Part shown: piece by piece, positions 43,420 through 51,440 of the stretch | How positions within the stretch are numbered: position 1 is the first letter of the stretch | Layout: each line of letters starts with the position of its first letter | Assembly: GCF_963665245.1 (NCBI RefSeq) | Contig: NZ_OY762267.1 | Span: 1,674,001-1,738,000 of the forward strand | From: an uncultured Paludibaculum sp. | GTDB taxonomy: Bacteria > Acidobacteriota > Terriglobia > Bryobacterales > Bryobacteraceae | Length of the DNA stretch: 64,000 nt | Direction: 5' to 3' | Program-made: the position numbers and the translations under genes | Notes under the pieces: generated by a model | Seen by the model: only the letters and a program-made list of their open reading frames with translations | Database searches by the model: none | Told to the model about the DNA's origin: nothing

Positions 43420-44736
43420 ATGTCTGCGACGAAGTCCGTTTTGGTTCTAGGCGTACTGGGATTGGCGTGGGGTCAAGCGCCCACACCACCGATGGGTTGG
43501 AATAGCTGGGACTGCTATGGGACGACGGTGACCGAGGCCGAAGTGAAGGCCAACGCCGAGTATATGGCAAGGCATCTGGCTCAGCACGGCTGGAAGTACG
43601 TCGTGGTGGACATCCAGTGGTCCGACGCGCAGGCGAAGGCGCACGGATACCGCGCCAATGCCGAGTTGAATGTGGACGGATTCGGGCGACTTCTGCCGGC
43701 CGAGAACCGCTTCCCGTCGTCCAGCGACGGTCAGGGTTTCAAGCCGCTGGCGGATGAGATTCACAAGCTGGGGTTGAAGTTCGGAATCCACATTATGCGC
43801 GGGATTCCGCGGCAGGCGGTGCGAGCCAACACGCCCATTCAGGGGACGCAATGGAAGGCGGAAGATGTGGCGGACCGCGGCTCCACCTGCCAGTGGAACT
43901 CGGATATGTACGGCGTCAATGTGACGAAGGAGGGCGGGCAGGCCTACTACGACTCGATTGTGAAGATGTATGCCGAGTGGGGTGTGGACTTCATCAAGGC
44001 CGACGACATGGCACGGCCTCTGCATGCGGGCGAGATCGAGGCGCTGGACAAGGCGATCAAAAAGAGTGGGCGGCCGATGGTATTGAGCCTTTCGCCTGGT
44101 CCGGCGGATGTGAAGCAGGCGGCCTTCTATGCGGCGCATGCGCAGATGTGGCGCGTGTCGGACGATTTCTGGGACCGCTGGGTGGACCTGAAGAAGAACT
44201 TCGATCTCATGGCGCCGTGGAGCGGGTACAGCAAGGCGAATTCGTGGCCGGACGGAGACATGCTGCCGCTGGGGCGCATCGGGATTCGGGCGGAGCGCGG
44301 CGACGACCGGCGGTCGCGGTTTACGAAAGACGAGCAGCAGACGCTGATGAGCCTCTGGGCGATCGCGCGGTCGCCGCTGATGTTCGGCGGGGACCTGCCC
44401 AGCAACGATCCCGCGACTCTCGCGCTGATCACAAACGATGAAGCCTTAGCGGTGAATCAGAAGGGGGCGCGGCCGCGCGAACTGTTCCGCAAGGGAGAGT
44501 CGATCGCCTGGGTGTCGGATGCCGCGGACGGGCGGTCGAAGTACCTGGCGGTATTCCACGCGGGCGAGGGCCCCACCCTGGACGTGCGGGTGGACTGGGC
44601 CGAGATCGGCCTGCAGGGCACTTGCGTGGTGAGGGATCTGTGGAAGAAGGCGGATATGGGCCGCGTGAGCGAAGGGCGGACGTTTTCGCTAGGTCCGCAT
44701 GCGTCCGGATTGTACCGGATCACACCCGCCAGATGA
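43420..44736 (+). CDS. Secreted GH27 alpha-galactosidase (or related alpha-galactosaminidase)
   Basis: A 438-residue GH27 enzyme with a signal peptide (MSATKSVLVLGVLGLAWGQ). The GH27 opening TPPMGWNSWDCYG is at about 22-34. The nucleophile is the Asp of FIKADDM (about D195) and the acid/base Asp lies in RVSDDFWDRW (about D248). A C-terminal beta domain ends in HASGLYRI. It releases terminal alpha-galactose from plant galactomannan or raffinose-type sugars. I used the ATG at 43420 rather than a TTG 6 bases upstream. The GH29 gene follows 57 bases later on the same strand, so the two are probably co-expressed. Confidence 0.92.
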   Translation: MSATKSVLVLGVLGLAWGQAPTPPMGWNSWDCYGTTVTEAEVKANAEYMARHLAQHGWKYVVVDIQWSDAQAKAHGYRANAELNVDGFGRLLPAENRFPSSSDGQGFKPLADEIHKLGLKFGIHIMRGIPRQAVRANTPIQGTQWKAEDVADRGSTCQWNSDMYGVNVTKEGGQAYYDSIVKMYAEWGVDFIKADDMARPLHAGEIEALDKAIKKSGRPMVLSLSPGPADVKQAAFYAAHAQMWRVSDDFWDRWVDLKKNFDLMAPWSGYSKANSWPDGDMLPLGRIGIRAERGDDRRSRFTKDEQQTLMSLWAIARSPLMFGGDLPSNDPATLALITNDEALAVNQKGARPRELFRKGESIAWVSDAADGRSKYLAVFHAGEGPTLDVRVDWAEIGLQGTCVVRDLWKKADMGRVSEGRTFSLGPHASGLYRITPAR

Positions 44737-44793
44737 CTTTCCATTAGCGTTGCAGTTAACGATGAAGTAGAATGACTGCCGAGGTGATCAACC

Positions 44794-46356
44794 ATGGTAC
44801 TCAGCAGACGCAACGCACTCGGATTATTGGCCGCGGCACCAGGACTGCGGCTCGCACAGGCACAGGGACAGGACGCGAAACCGGAGATCGCGAAGGGCGC
44901 CTTCGCGGGCACGAGTGAGTCTCTGAAACCGGTGGCGGCGCCGGAGTGGTTCCGCGACGCCAAGTTCGGAATCTGGGCGCACTGGGGTCCGCAGTCGCAG
45001 ACCGAAGCGGGCGACTGGTATGCGAAGCGGATGTACGAAGAGGGCTCGAAGCAATATCAGTTTCATCTGAAGACTTACGGGCATCCCTCGAAGTTCGGCT
45101 TCAAGGACATCATCCCGACGTGGAAGGCGGAGCAGTTCGATGCCGAGCACCTGATGGACCTGTACCAGAAGGCGGGCGCGAAGTACTTCGTGTCGATGGG
45201 TGTCCACCACGACAACTTCGACCTATGGAACTCGAAATTCAACCGCTGGAATTCGGTGAACATGGGCCCGAAGAAGGACGTTGTGGGCATGTTCCAGAAG
45301 GCGGCACAGAAGCGGGGCCTGAAGTTCGGCGTAAGCGAGCACCTGGCCGTGAGCTACCACTGGTACCAGACGAGCCACCTGAGCGACAAGGAGGGTCCGC
45401 AGAAGGGTGTGCCGTACGACGGCGCGAACAAGCAGTTCTGGGACTACTATCACGAAGGGCACGAGGTGCCGATGCGGCCGGGCAGTACGCGGACCGACGA
45501 TTGGAGTCCGGTGAACGTGCCGTTGAAATGGAAGCAGCACTACTTCAACCGGATCAAGGATCTGGTGGACAACTATCATCCCGACCTGCTGTACACGGAC
45601 GGGCCGATCTTCTTCGAGGAATGGGGACTCAGCTTAATCGCGCACCTCTACAACGAGAGTGCGAAAAAGAACAAAGGTAAGGTGGACGCCGTTTACTGCA
45701 GCAAGCTGAACCGCCAGATCAACGGCGTCCTGGCAGGCATCCTGGACGTGGAGCGTGGCCTGCTCGACAAGATCGCGGATCAACCCTGGCAGACGGACAC
45801 CTGCATCGGCGGATGGCACTACAACCGTGAGATCAAGTACAAGTCAGCCAAGACCGTGGTGGATCTGCTGGTGGACATCGTGAGCCGCAACGGCAACCTG
45901 CTGCTGAACTTCCCACTACCGGGCAGCGGGGTGCTGGACGGCGAAGAACTGAAGACGCTGGACGGCATCACGAAGTGGATGGCCGTGAATCACGAAGGCA
46001 TCTACGGCTCGCGACCGTGGAAGATGTTCGGAGACGGCCCGGGCACCGGCGCATCGGCTCAGGGCGGCGGGAACTTCAACGAACGGAATCGCAAGGACCT
46101 GAGTCCGCAGGACGCGCGGTTCACCACCAAGGGGTCTACGCTCTACGCATTCGTGATGGGCGTGCCGGACAAGGAGGCACTCATCCCGGCTCTGGCGCCC
46201 GGTGGCGCGAACAATGTGGGCAGGATCCGCAATGTGGAGTTGGTCGGATTCAAGGGGAAGGTGAAGTTCACGCAGGATGCGGCGGGGCTGAAGGTGGAGT
46301 TGCCCGAGACGAAACCGTGTGAGCACGCACTCACGTTCAAGATTGTTGGCGCGTAA
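44794..46356 (+). CDS. Secreted GH29 alpha-L-fucosidase-like glycosidase
   Basis: A 520-residue GH29 enzyme. It has a Tat-like N-terminus (MVLSRRNALGLLAAAPGLRLAQAQ) and the family sequence FGIWAHWGPQS, with VSMGVHHDNFDLWNSKFNRWNS. The catalytic nucleophile is D269 in PDLLYTDGP. The acid/base cannot be assigned with confidence in this subfamily. A C-terminal beta domain follows. It removes terminal alpha-L-fucose (or a similar sugar) from plant or microbial glycans. It is downstream of GH27 and ends before a strong hairpin at 46377. Confidence 0.93.
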   Translation: MVLSRRNALGLLAAAPGLRLAQAQGQDAKPEIAKGAFAGTSESLKPVAAPEWFRDAKFGIWAHWGPQSQTEAGDWYAKRMYEEGSKQYQFHLKTYGHPSKFGFKDIIPTWKAEQFDAEHLMDLYQKAGAKYFVSMGVHHDNFDLWNSKFNRWNSVNMGPKKDVVGMFQKAAQKRGLKFGVSEHLAVSYHWYQTSHLSDKEGPQKGVPYDGANKQFWDYYHEGHEVPMRPGSTRTDDWSPVNVPLKWKQHYFNRIKDLVDNYHPDLLYTDGPIFFEEWGLSLIAHLYNESAKKNKGKVDAVYCSKLNRQINGVLAGILDVERGLLDKIADQPWQTDTCIGGWHYNREIKYKSAKTVVDLLVDIVSRNGNLLLNFPLPGSGVLDGEELKTLDGITKWMAVNHEGIYGSRPWKMFGDGPGTGASAQGGGNFNERNRKDLSPQDARFTTKGSTLYAFVMGVPDKEALIPALAPGGANNVGRIRNVELVGFKGKVKFTQDAAGLKVELPETKPCEHALTFKIVGA

Positions 46357-46376
46357 GACGCCACACCAGGCAACAA

Positions 46377-46404
46377 CCCGGCGGAAGCGGTTACTTCCGC
46401 CGGG
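46377..46404. terminator. Hairpin between convergent GH29 and SHOCT-like protein genes
   Basis: A perfect 11-base stem, CCCGGCGGAAG at 46377-46387 and CTTCCGCCGGG at 46394-46404, with loop CGGTTA. It lies 20 bases past the GH29 stop and 21 bases before the opposing stop, which suits a bidirectional terminator. Confidence 0.6.
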
Positions 46405-46425
46405 GGAGGAGAGGCCGCGGGCCTG

Positions 46426-47208
46426 TCAGCGAGCGGCTTCGAGCATCGCGCGGATGGCGGCGTCAGATAGGCCGGCCTTCTTGAGCGCAATGAGGTCGTC
46501 GGTTTCGAGGCGGTAATCGCCACGCGAGGCGCGGATCTTGGCGACGATGAGATCGTCCGAGAGACCCGCCTTCTTCAGCTCCAGAACATTGCCATTGGTG
46601 AGGGCTTGACCCAAAACAGGGGATGGCGCCGCGACTGGCGCCGCCTTCGCCATCAGAGTGGCAGGCGCACTGAGACGGAAATCCCCGTTCACATAGGCCG
46701 TAATCTCGGTGCCCTTGGGAATCGTAACGTCTTTCCCCTTGACGAAGAGAAACAGGGGTGCGGCGGGAAAGAACACGATAGAGGTGGCGACGACGGCTCC
46801 GGTCATCTTGCCGGTGTTGCCGCCGCCATGGGCCTGCTTCACTGACCGCAGGGCGGCCTTTTCCCCGTTGACGAGCCGCACGTGATCGATGTTGACGTCG
46901 AGCTTGCCGCCGCGGCCCATGTTGCGCTTGGCAACCGCCATCGTAACGGTGGCCAGAGCCACAGAACCTTTCTGGATGACCACGTTGCCGCTTACGCTGA
47001 CGTCTTCCAGGACCTCGAAGTCGACAGTCTCGCCTTCCTTCGCCTCAGCAGAGGAGAGGTTGCGGGACAGACGGAGGCGGACCGGCGTGCCATCCGGCAG
47101 AACCGCTTCAGCGGCTTGGGCCAGCAGACCCTGCGCCATGGACAAGAGGGCGCAGGAGAGAGCAACGGCGGGCAGAAGGCCTTTGCTGTGAAACGAAAAC
47201 CGGGTCAT
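46426..47208 (-). CDS. Exported protein with a beta-rich domain and a C-terminal tandem LKKAGLSD repeat
   Basis: A 260-residue protein with a signal peptide (MTRFSFHSKGLLPAVALSCALLSMAQGLLAQ). A central beta-rich region (LPDGTPVRLRLSRNLSSAEAKEGETVDFEVLEDVSVSGNVVI) resembles secreted Acidobacteria proteins. A Gly/hydrophobic segment (TGAVVATSIVFFPAAPLFLFVKG) could be a membrane insertion. The last 60 residues contain two copies of LKKAGLSD followed by a helical stretch (DDLIVAKIRAS and DAAIRAMLEAA), like SHOCT or helical-adapter domains. GGAGG precedes the ATG at 47208. Function unknown. Confidence 0.75.
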   Translation of the reverse strand: MTRFSFHSKGLLPAVALSCALLSMAQGLLAQAAEAVLPDGTPVRLRLSRNLSSAEAKEGETVDFEVLEDVSVSGNVVIQKGSVALATVTMAVAKRNMGRGGKLDVNIDHVRLVNGEKAALRSVKQAHGGGNTGKMTGAVVATSIVFFPAAPLFLFVKGKDVTIPKGTEITAYVNGDFRLSAPATLMAKAAPVAAPSPVLGQALTNGNVLELKKAGLSDDLIVAKIRASRGDYRLETDDLIALKKAGLSDAAIRAMLEAAR

Positions 47209-47305
47209 GCTGGCATCCTCCAATTCCTGGGGCGCAACGCTTGTGTTTGCGCCGACATTGAAAGACGCGCAGCGGCAGCCCTTTCGGGATCACGGAATTT
47301 TCGAA

Positions 47306-48196
47306 CTAGAAAAGCGGATCGGAGACACGATGGCCGTAGCGGTTGCTGTTGGCGAGCCGCACGAAATGCGCGTGCACGGCTTCCACGACATCGCGAATGG
47401 GGTTGGAGTTGCCGGCGGCCAGAGAAGCCATGACACTCAACACGTAGGGCCGGCCTTCCAGGAAGACGATGCCGGCCTCGGTATGGACCCCCGGCACTTC
47501 ACCGGTCTTGGAAGCGACCTCCACCTGGGCCGGCAAGGCCATGCGGAAATCCGCCTTCACGAGTTTCAGTAAGTCGATCATCTGGCGGCACGCCGCGGGC
47601 GTCACCACCTTGTTGCGATAGATCATCTCAACCAGCCGGGCCATCTCAACCGGTGTCGACGTATTCTCGGCGTCCTTCTTGGCTGACTCGGAGTCCATCA
47701 TGATGCGTCGCAGGCGGGTGTTCGGCAGACCCAACTGCAACATGAGCGCATTCACGCGCTGGATGGTGACCAGAGAGATGACGCGGTTAGTGGCCGTGTT
47801 ATCCGAGTCGCGGATCATCAGCGTGAGCAGGTCCATCATGGAGAGTTCCACGGGCCCCTGGGCGAGGCGGGCGTCGAGGGTGCCGCTGCCGCCGACCGCG
47901 TCTTTCGAGGTCATCGTGTATTTGCGGTCGAGGTTGAGGGAGCCGGCGTGAACTGCCTGAAACGCAGTAACGAGGATCGGGATTTTGATGAGGCTCGCCT
48001 GGGTGGTGAGCAGGTCGCCGTGCAGAGAAAACGTACGGCCGGATTTCAGATCGATGGCGGTGACGCCGAGGACACCATCGAATAAAGCGTCAATGGACTC
48101 CAGTTTGGAGAGGGTCTTCTTTTCGAGCAGGGCTGGAGGCTCGGTCTGGGCAGCCACGGTCAGGCATACAAGATAGCAGGCGGCGAGAAGCTTCAC
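47306..48196 (-). CDS. Class A beta-lactamase-like serine hydrolase lacking Glu166
   Basis: A 296-residue exported protein (MKLLAACYLVCLTVAAQT signal). The beta-lactamase/PBP motifs are S68-L-I-K71 (SxxK), S131-D-N133 (SDN) and K230-T-G232 (KTG). By alignment with TEM numbering the Omega-loop Glu166, which activates the deacylating water, is replaced: the segment reads TRLRRIMMDSESAKK where TEM has TRLDRWEPELN. Without Glu166 and Asn170 the protein would acylate but hydrolyse beta-lactams slowly, so it may be a penicillin-binding or other serine hydrolase. It is transcribed away from crcB, whose start lies 21 bases beyond. Confidence 0.88.
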   Translation of the reverse strand: MKLLAACYLVCLTVAAQTEPPALLEKKTLSKLESIDALFDGVLGVTAIDLKSGRTFSLHGDLLTTQASLIKIPILVTAFQAVHAGSLNLDRKYTMTSKDAVGGSGTLDARLAQGPVELSMMDLLTLMIRDSDNTATNRVISLVTIQRVNALMLQLGLPNTRLRRIMMDSESAKKDAENTSTPVEMARLVEMIYRNKVVTPAACRQMIDLLKLVKADFRMALPAQVEVASKTGEVPGVHTEAGIVFLEGRPYVLSVMASLAAGNSNPIRDVVEAVHAHFVRLANSNRYGHRVSDPLF

Positions 48197-48217
48197 GGTC
48201 GTAGGATAACTAATGAC

Positions 48218-48604
48218 GTGAGCTACATATGGATTGCCGTCGGAGCCGGTCTGGGTGGTATGCTCCGCTACTGGGTATCGGGAGTGGTGGCTCGATTCGG
48301 GCCGGACACCTTCCCCTTGGGCACGATGCTGATCAATATCAGCGGCTCGATGTTCATCGGTTTCTTCGCCGCGCTGACAGGGCCGCAGGGCCGCCTGCTT
48401 GTGGCGCAGAACACGCGGCTGTTCGTGATGACGGGGCTCTGCGGCGGGTTCACGACGTTCTCGTCCTTCAGCCTGGAGACACTACGGCTGATGCAGGACA
48501 GGCAGTGGGGGCTGGCAACAGTAAACGTGCTGGGTTCGGTGGCGCTATGTCTGCTGGGCGTCTGGCTGGGCAACCAACTGGCCGCTGTGTTGAATCAGAG
48601 GTAA
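48218..48604 (+). CDS. crcB: CrcB/Fluc fluoride ion channel
   Basis: A 128-residue, four-helix membrane protein, the size of a Fluc/CrcB subunit. It has GGMLRYWVSG in helix 1, TMLINISGSMFIGFF in helix 2 and the fluoride-pore signature GLCGGFTTFSSFSLE in helix 3. It exports cytoplasmic fluoride as a dual-topology dimer. The start is a GTG at 48218 with AGGA 11 bases upstream. No fluoride riboswitch is possible in the 21-base gap to the divergent gene. A DUF190 gene follows 6 bases later, a common partner for crcB. Confidence 0.93.
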   Translation: MSYIWIAVGAGLGGMLRYWVSGVVARFGPDTFPLGTMLINISGSMFIGFFAALTGPQGRLLVAQNTRLFVMTGLCGGFTTFSSFSLETLRLMQDRQWGLATVNVLGSVALCLLGVWLGNQLAAVLNQR

Positions 48605-48610
48605 CGACTC

Positions 48611-48958
48611 ATGAATATTCCAGAAGATGCGATTCAACTGCGGATCTTCCTCGGAGAGAACGACCGTTGCGGGCACCGGCCGTTGTATGAGGCGATTGTC
48701 CTGAAGGCGCGGGAGCTGCAACTGGCAGGAGCTACGGTGCTGCGCGGCCCGATGGGTTTCGGGCGGTCGAGCCGGCTGCACACGGCCAAGCTGGAGCGAT
48801 TGAGCGAAGACATGCCGTTCCTGGTGGAAATCGTCGATTCGAAAGAAAACATCGAGGCGTTTCTGCCGGTGCTGGATGGGATGATCACAGCGGGTTCGTC
48901 CAGCGTGCTGGTGACGTGGGAGGGCGTAAAAGTGCTGAGGTATGGAAAGGTGTCATGA
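48611..48958 (+). CDS. DUF190 (PII-like fold) protein, CrcB partner
   Basis: A 115-residue DUF190 protein. The ferredoxin-like/PII fold is suggested by LRIFLGENDRCGHRPLYEAIVLKARELQLAGATVLRGPMGFG, the family hallmark, and FLVEIVDSKENIEAFLPVLDGMI. DUF190 genes are repeatedly linked to crcB and thought to modulate it. Its stop overlaps the next start (ATGA at 48955-48958), so a large FG-GAP protein is translated in the same operon. The link to fluoride export is context-based. Confidence 0.88.
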   Translation: MNIPEDAIQLRIFLGENDRCGHRPLYEAIVLKARELQLAGATVLRGPMGFGRSSRLHTAKLERLSEDMPFLVEIVDSKENIEAFLPVLDGMITAGSSSVLVTWEGVKVLRYGKVS

Positions 48959-51435
48959 GGAATGCCGGACGCTGGGCCGTCGTTCCCGTATTGCTGGCGG
49001 CCGCGGCCTTGGCGCCCGGGCAGACACCACCGCGAGAGCCGCACAACGAGATGCAGCACGATCCCGGGCCGATGCTGCCAGAACGGCCCTCTCCCCTGCG
49101 CAACGCCCTGCTGCTGCTGCGAGAAGGCAAGACCACCGAGGCGCGCGTCGAACTGAATGAGCTCTTGAAGACGTCGCCGGACGATGCGGAAATCTGGTAC
49201 CAGATTGCCCGGTCGCACCTGCTGGACTACTACCGGGAACGGGACCTGACGAAGCGGCGCATCGCATTGGGCTTGGCCATGGAGTCGCTGAATGGGGCGG
49301 TCAGGAAGAACCCCGATCACATCCCGGCCCTGCGCGCCAAGGCAATTCTGCATGCGCGTTCTGAACTGCTCTATTACGATCCCAACCTCGCCTTTGAACT
49401 CGCGTCGAAGATCGCCAAGCTGGAGCCGAATGCGAACGGGTATCTGCTCAGCCTGTCGGAGTGGATGAGCGGTGAGGTGCGCTTTGTGCAGGAAGGCGGG
49501 CATCGCGTCCCGCACGACCCGATGATCGGCATCGATCGCTCGGTCGAACTGCTGGAGCGCGTCATCGACAGCACCATGCCGTACAGCGCCGAGGAGTCGG
49601 CGGCGCTATTCATGATGGCCAGTACGCTCTCCAAGCGCGGCAACTTCCTGGAGTCGAACAAGTACTTTGCGCAGGCGGCCGCGCGGTCGAAGTCGGCTGA
49701 GAAGACGGCGGAAATCCTCCGCGAAGTTGGAGCCAACCTCTATCGCCAGGGGCAGTACATTGATGCGGCCAGCCAGTTTTATCAGACGCTGCAATGGCAC
49801 ATGAACTCCGTGGATCAATGGCTGTTCTGGATCTCGCTGAAGCAGCTCAAGGGTGGACTGCCGCCTTTGCCCCAGAACGTCATCTTCCCCGCAACAGAGG
49901 TAAAGGTGGATCCGGCCAATCCACCTCTGCTGGCCTTCGAGAACATGGCGCCGGAAGTGGGGCTGGATCGTAAGGACGGCAACGGTACGGTTGCCTGGGG
50001 CGACTACGATGGCGACGGTAAGCTGGACGTGTTCCTGGCCGGCAGCGGCGCTTTCATCGGCGTCTATCACAACGATGGCGGCAAGTTCCACGAAGTGACC
50101 GAAGAAGTGGGCCTCGCAAAGGTGCCGTCCGGCTATAGCCTCAATCTGATCGACTACGACAACGATGGCAAGCTCGACCTGTACATCTCGCTGAACGGCT
50201 GGAGCGGGCCGCTACGCAACAAGCTCTTCCGCAATATCGGCGGCAAATTTGTGGACGTCTCGAAGCAGAGCGGAGCCGACGATCCGGGCGACGGGTTCAT
50301 CTCGCTATGGGGCGACCTGGACAACGATGGGTTCCTGGACCTGGTGATCGCTAACGGTGTGCTGAAGGACGGCAGTGTTCCGCAGATCTATCACAACAAC
50401 GGAAACGGCACGTTCACGAACATCACGAAGGCAGCGGGGCTCGACGAGCCGCCGGCATACGGCGCTATCGGCATTGCGTTGGGTGATTACGACAAAGACG
50501 GCAAGCTGGACATTCTGATTAACGGGCTGGAGCCGGCGCCGAACCGGCTCTATCACAACGACGGCAACCTGCACTTCACGAACGTGGCCGAGCAAGCAGG
50601 TGTCGTGCAGCCTACACACAACGGGTTTGTCTGCTTCTTCGTCGACTACAACAACGACGGGTTTCCGGATATCCTCACGACCAGCCTGGCCGACTGGAGT
50701 TCTACGGTCGAAGGACTGAAACAACGATACAAGCCGGCGAACCTGAAGGCCGTGCATCCCGACTCCAACCGCCTGTTCCGCAATAATGGCAACGGCACGT
50801 TCACCGATGTGACCTGGGAGGCGAAGCTGTACTTCCCCATGGGTACGATGGGCGCCGGGGTCGGAGATCTGGACAACGACGGCTGCATCGACTTTTACTT
50901 CGGCACCGGCGATCCGCAGATGAGCCGGCTGGAACCGAATCGCTTCTTCCACAATAACTGCGACGGCACATTCTCGGATCTGACGAACTATGTCGGCTTT
51001 GCGCGGCCCGGCAACAAGGGCCACGGTGTGGCGTTTGTCGACATCGATGAGGACGGGGATCTGGATCTGTATGCCCAGCTCGGCGGCCACTATCCGGGCG
51101 ACTGGGCCAACAATGCGTTCTACCGGAACCTGAAGGGCAACCAGAACAACTGGCTGCAGATCGACCTGACAGGCGTGAAGAGCAACCGGTTCGCGGTCGG
51201 CACCCAGGTAACGGCGAAGATGGGCGGATCCACGGTCTATCGAGAAGTGAAGGGCAGCTCGGGCTTCGGTTCCACCGAACCGTATCGGGTGCATTTGGGC
51301 TTGGCGAAGCACCAGACGATTGATTCACTGGAGATCCGCTGGCCCAGCGGCCTGGTGCAGAAGTTCAGCGGTGTGGCGGTAAACCAGGCCATCGCTTTGA
51401 AGGAAGGCGATGAGAACTGGAGCAAGATCCGGTAG
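48955..51435 (+). CDS. Secreted TPR and FG-GAP/ASPIC-UnbV (CRTAC1-like) protein
   Basis: An 826-residue protein with a signal peptide (MRNAGRWAVVPVLLAAAALAPGQ). The N-terminal 330 residues are TPR-like helices (LLLLREGKTTEARVELNELLKTSPDDAEIWYQIARS, FLESNKYFAQAAARSKSAEKTAEILREVGANLYRQGQYIDAASQFYQ). From about 350 on, FG-GAP/VCBS Asp-rich repeats follow (WGDYDGDGKLDVFLAG, IDYDNDGKLDLYISL, DIDEDGDLDLYAQL) and an ASPIC/UnbV end (IDSLEIRWPSGLVQKFSGVAVNQAIALKEG). I chose ATG at 48955, which overlaps the DUF190 stop. It combines in one chain the TPR and FG-GAP parts that are separate at 30053-32889. Confidence 0.92.
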   Translation: MRNAGRWAVVPVLLAAAALAPGQTPPREPHNEMQHDPGPMLPERPSPLRNALLLLREGKTTEARVELNELLKTSPDDAEIWYQIARSHLLDYYRERDLTKRRIALGLAMESLNGAVRKNPDHIPALRAKAILHARSELLYYDPNLAFELASKIAKLEPNANGYLLSLSEWMSGEVRFVQEGGHRVPHDPMIGIDRSVELLERVIDSTMPYSAEESAALFMMASTLSKRGNFLESNKYFAQAAARSKSAEKTAEILREVGANLYRQGQYIDAASQFYQTLQWHMNSVDQWLFWISLKQLKGGLPPLPQNVIFPATEVKVDPANPPLLAFENMAPEVGLDRKDGNGTVAWGDYDGDGKLDVFLAGSGAFIGVYHNDGGKFHEVTEEVGLAKVPSGYSLNLIDYDNDGKLDLYISLNGWSGPLRNKLFRNIGGKFVDVSKQSGADDPGDGFISLWGDLDNDGFLDLVIANGVLKDGSVPQIYHNNGNGTFTNITKAAGLDEPPAYGAIGIALGDYDKDGKLDILINGLEPAPNRLYHNDGNLHFTNVAEQAGVVQPTHNGFVCFFVDYNNDGFPDILTTSLADWSSTVEGLKQRYKPANLKAVHPDSNRLFRNNGNGTFTDVTWEAKLYFPMGTMGAGVGDLDNDGCIDFYFGTGDPQMSRLEPNRFFHNNCDGTFSDLTNYVGFARPGNKGHGVAFVDIDEDGDLDLYAQLGGHYPGDWANNAFYRNLKGNQNNWLQIDLTGVKSNRFAVGTQVTAKMGGSTVYREVKGSSGFGSTEPYRVHLGLAKHQTIDSLEIRWPSGLVQKFSGVAVNQAIALKEGDENWSKIR

Positions 51436-51440
51436 GCGGA

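Noticed and set aside
48197..48217. Fluoride riboswitch before crcB
   Set aside because: Only 21 bases separate the divergent starts, too short for the riboswitch aptamer.
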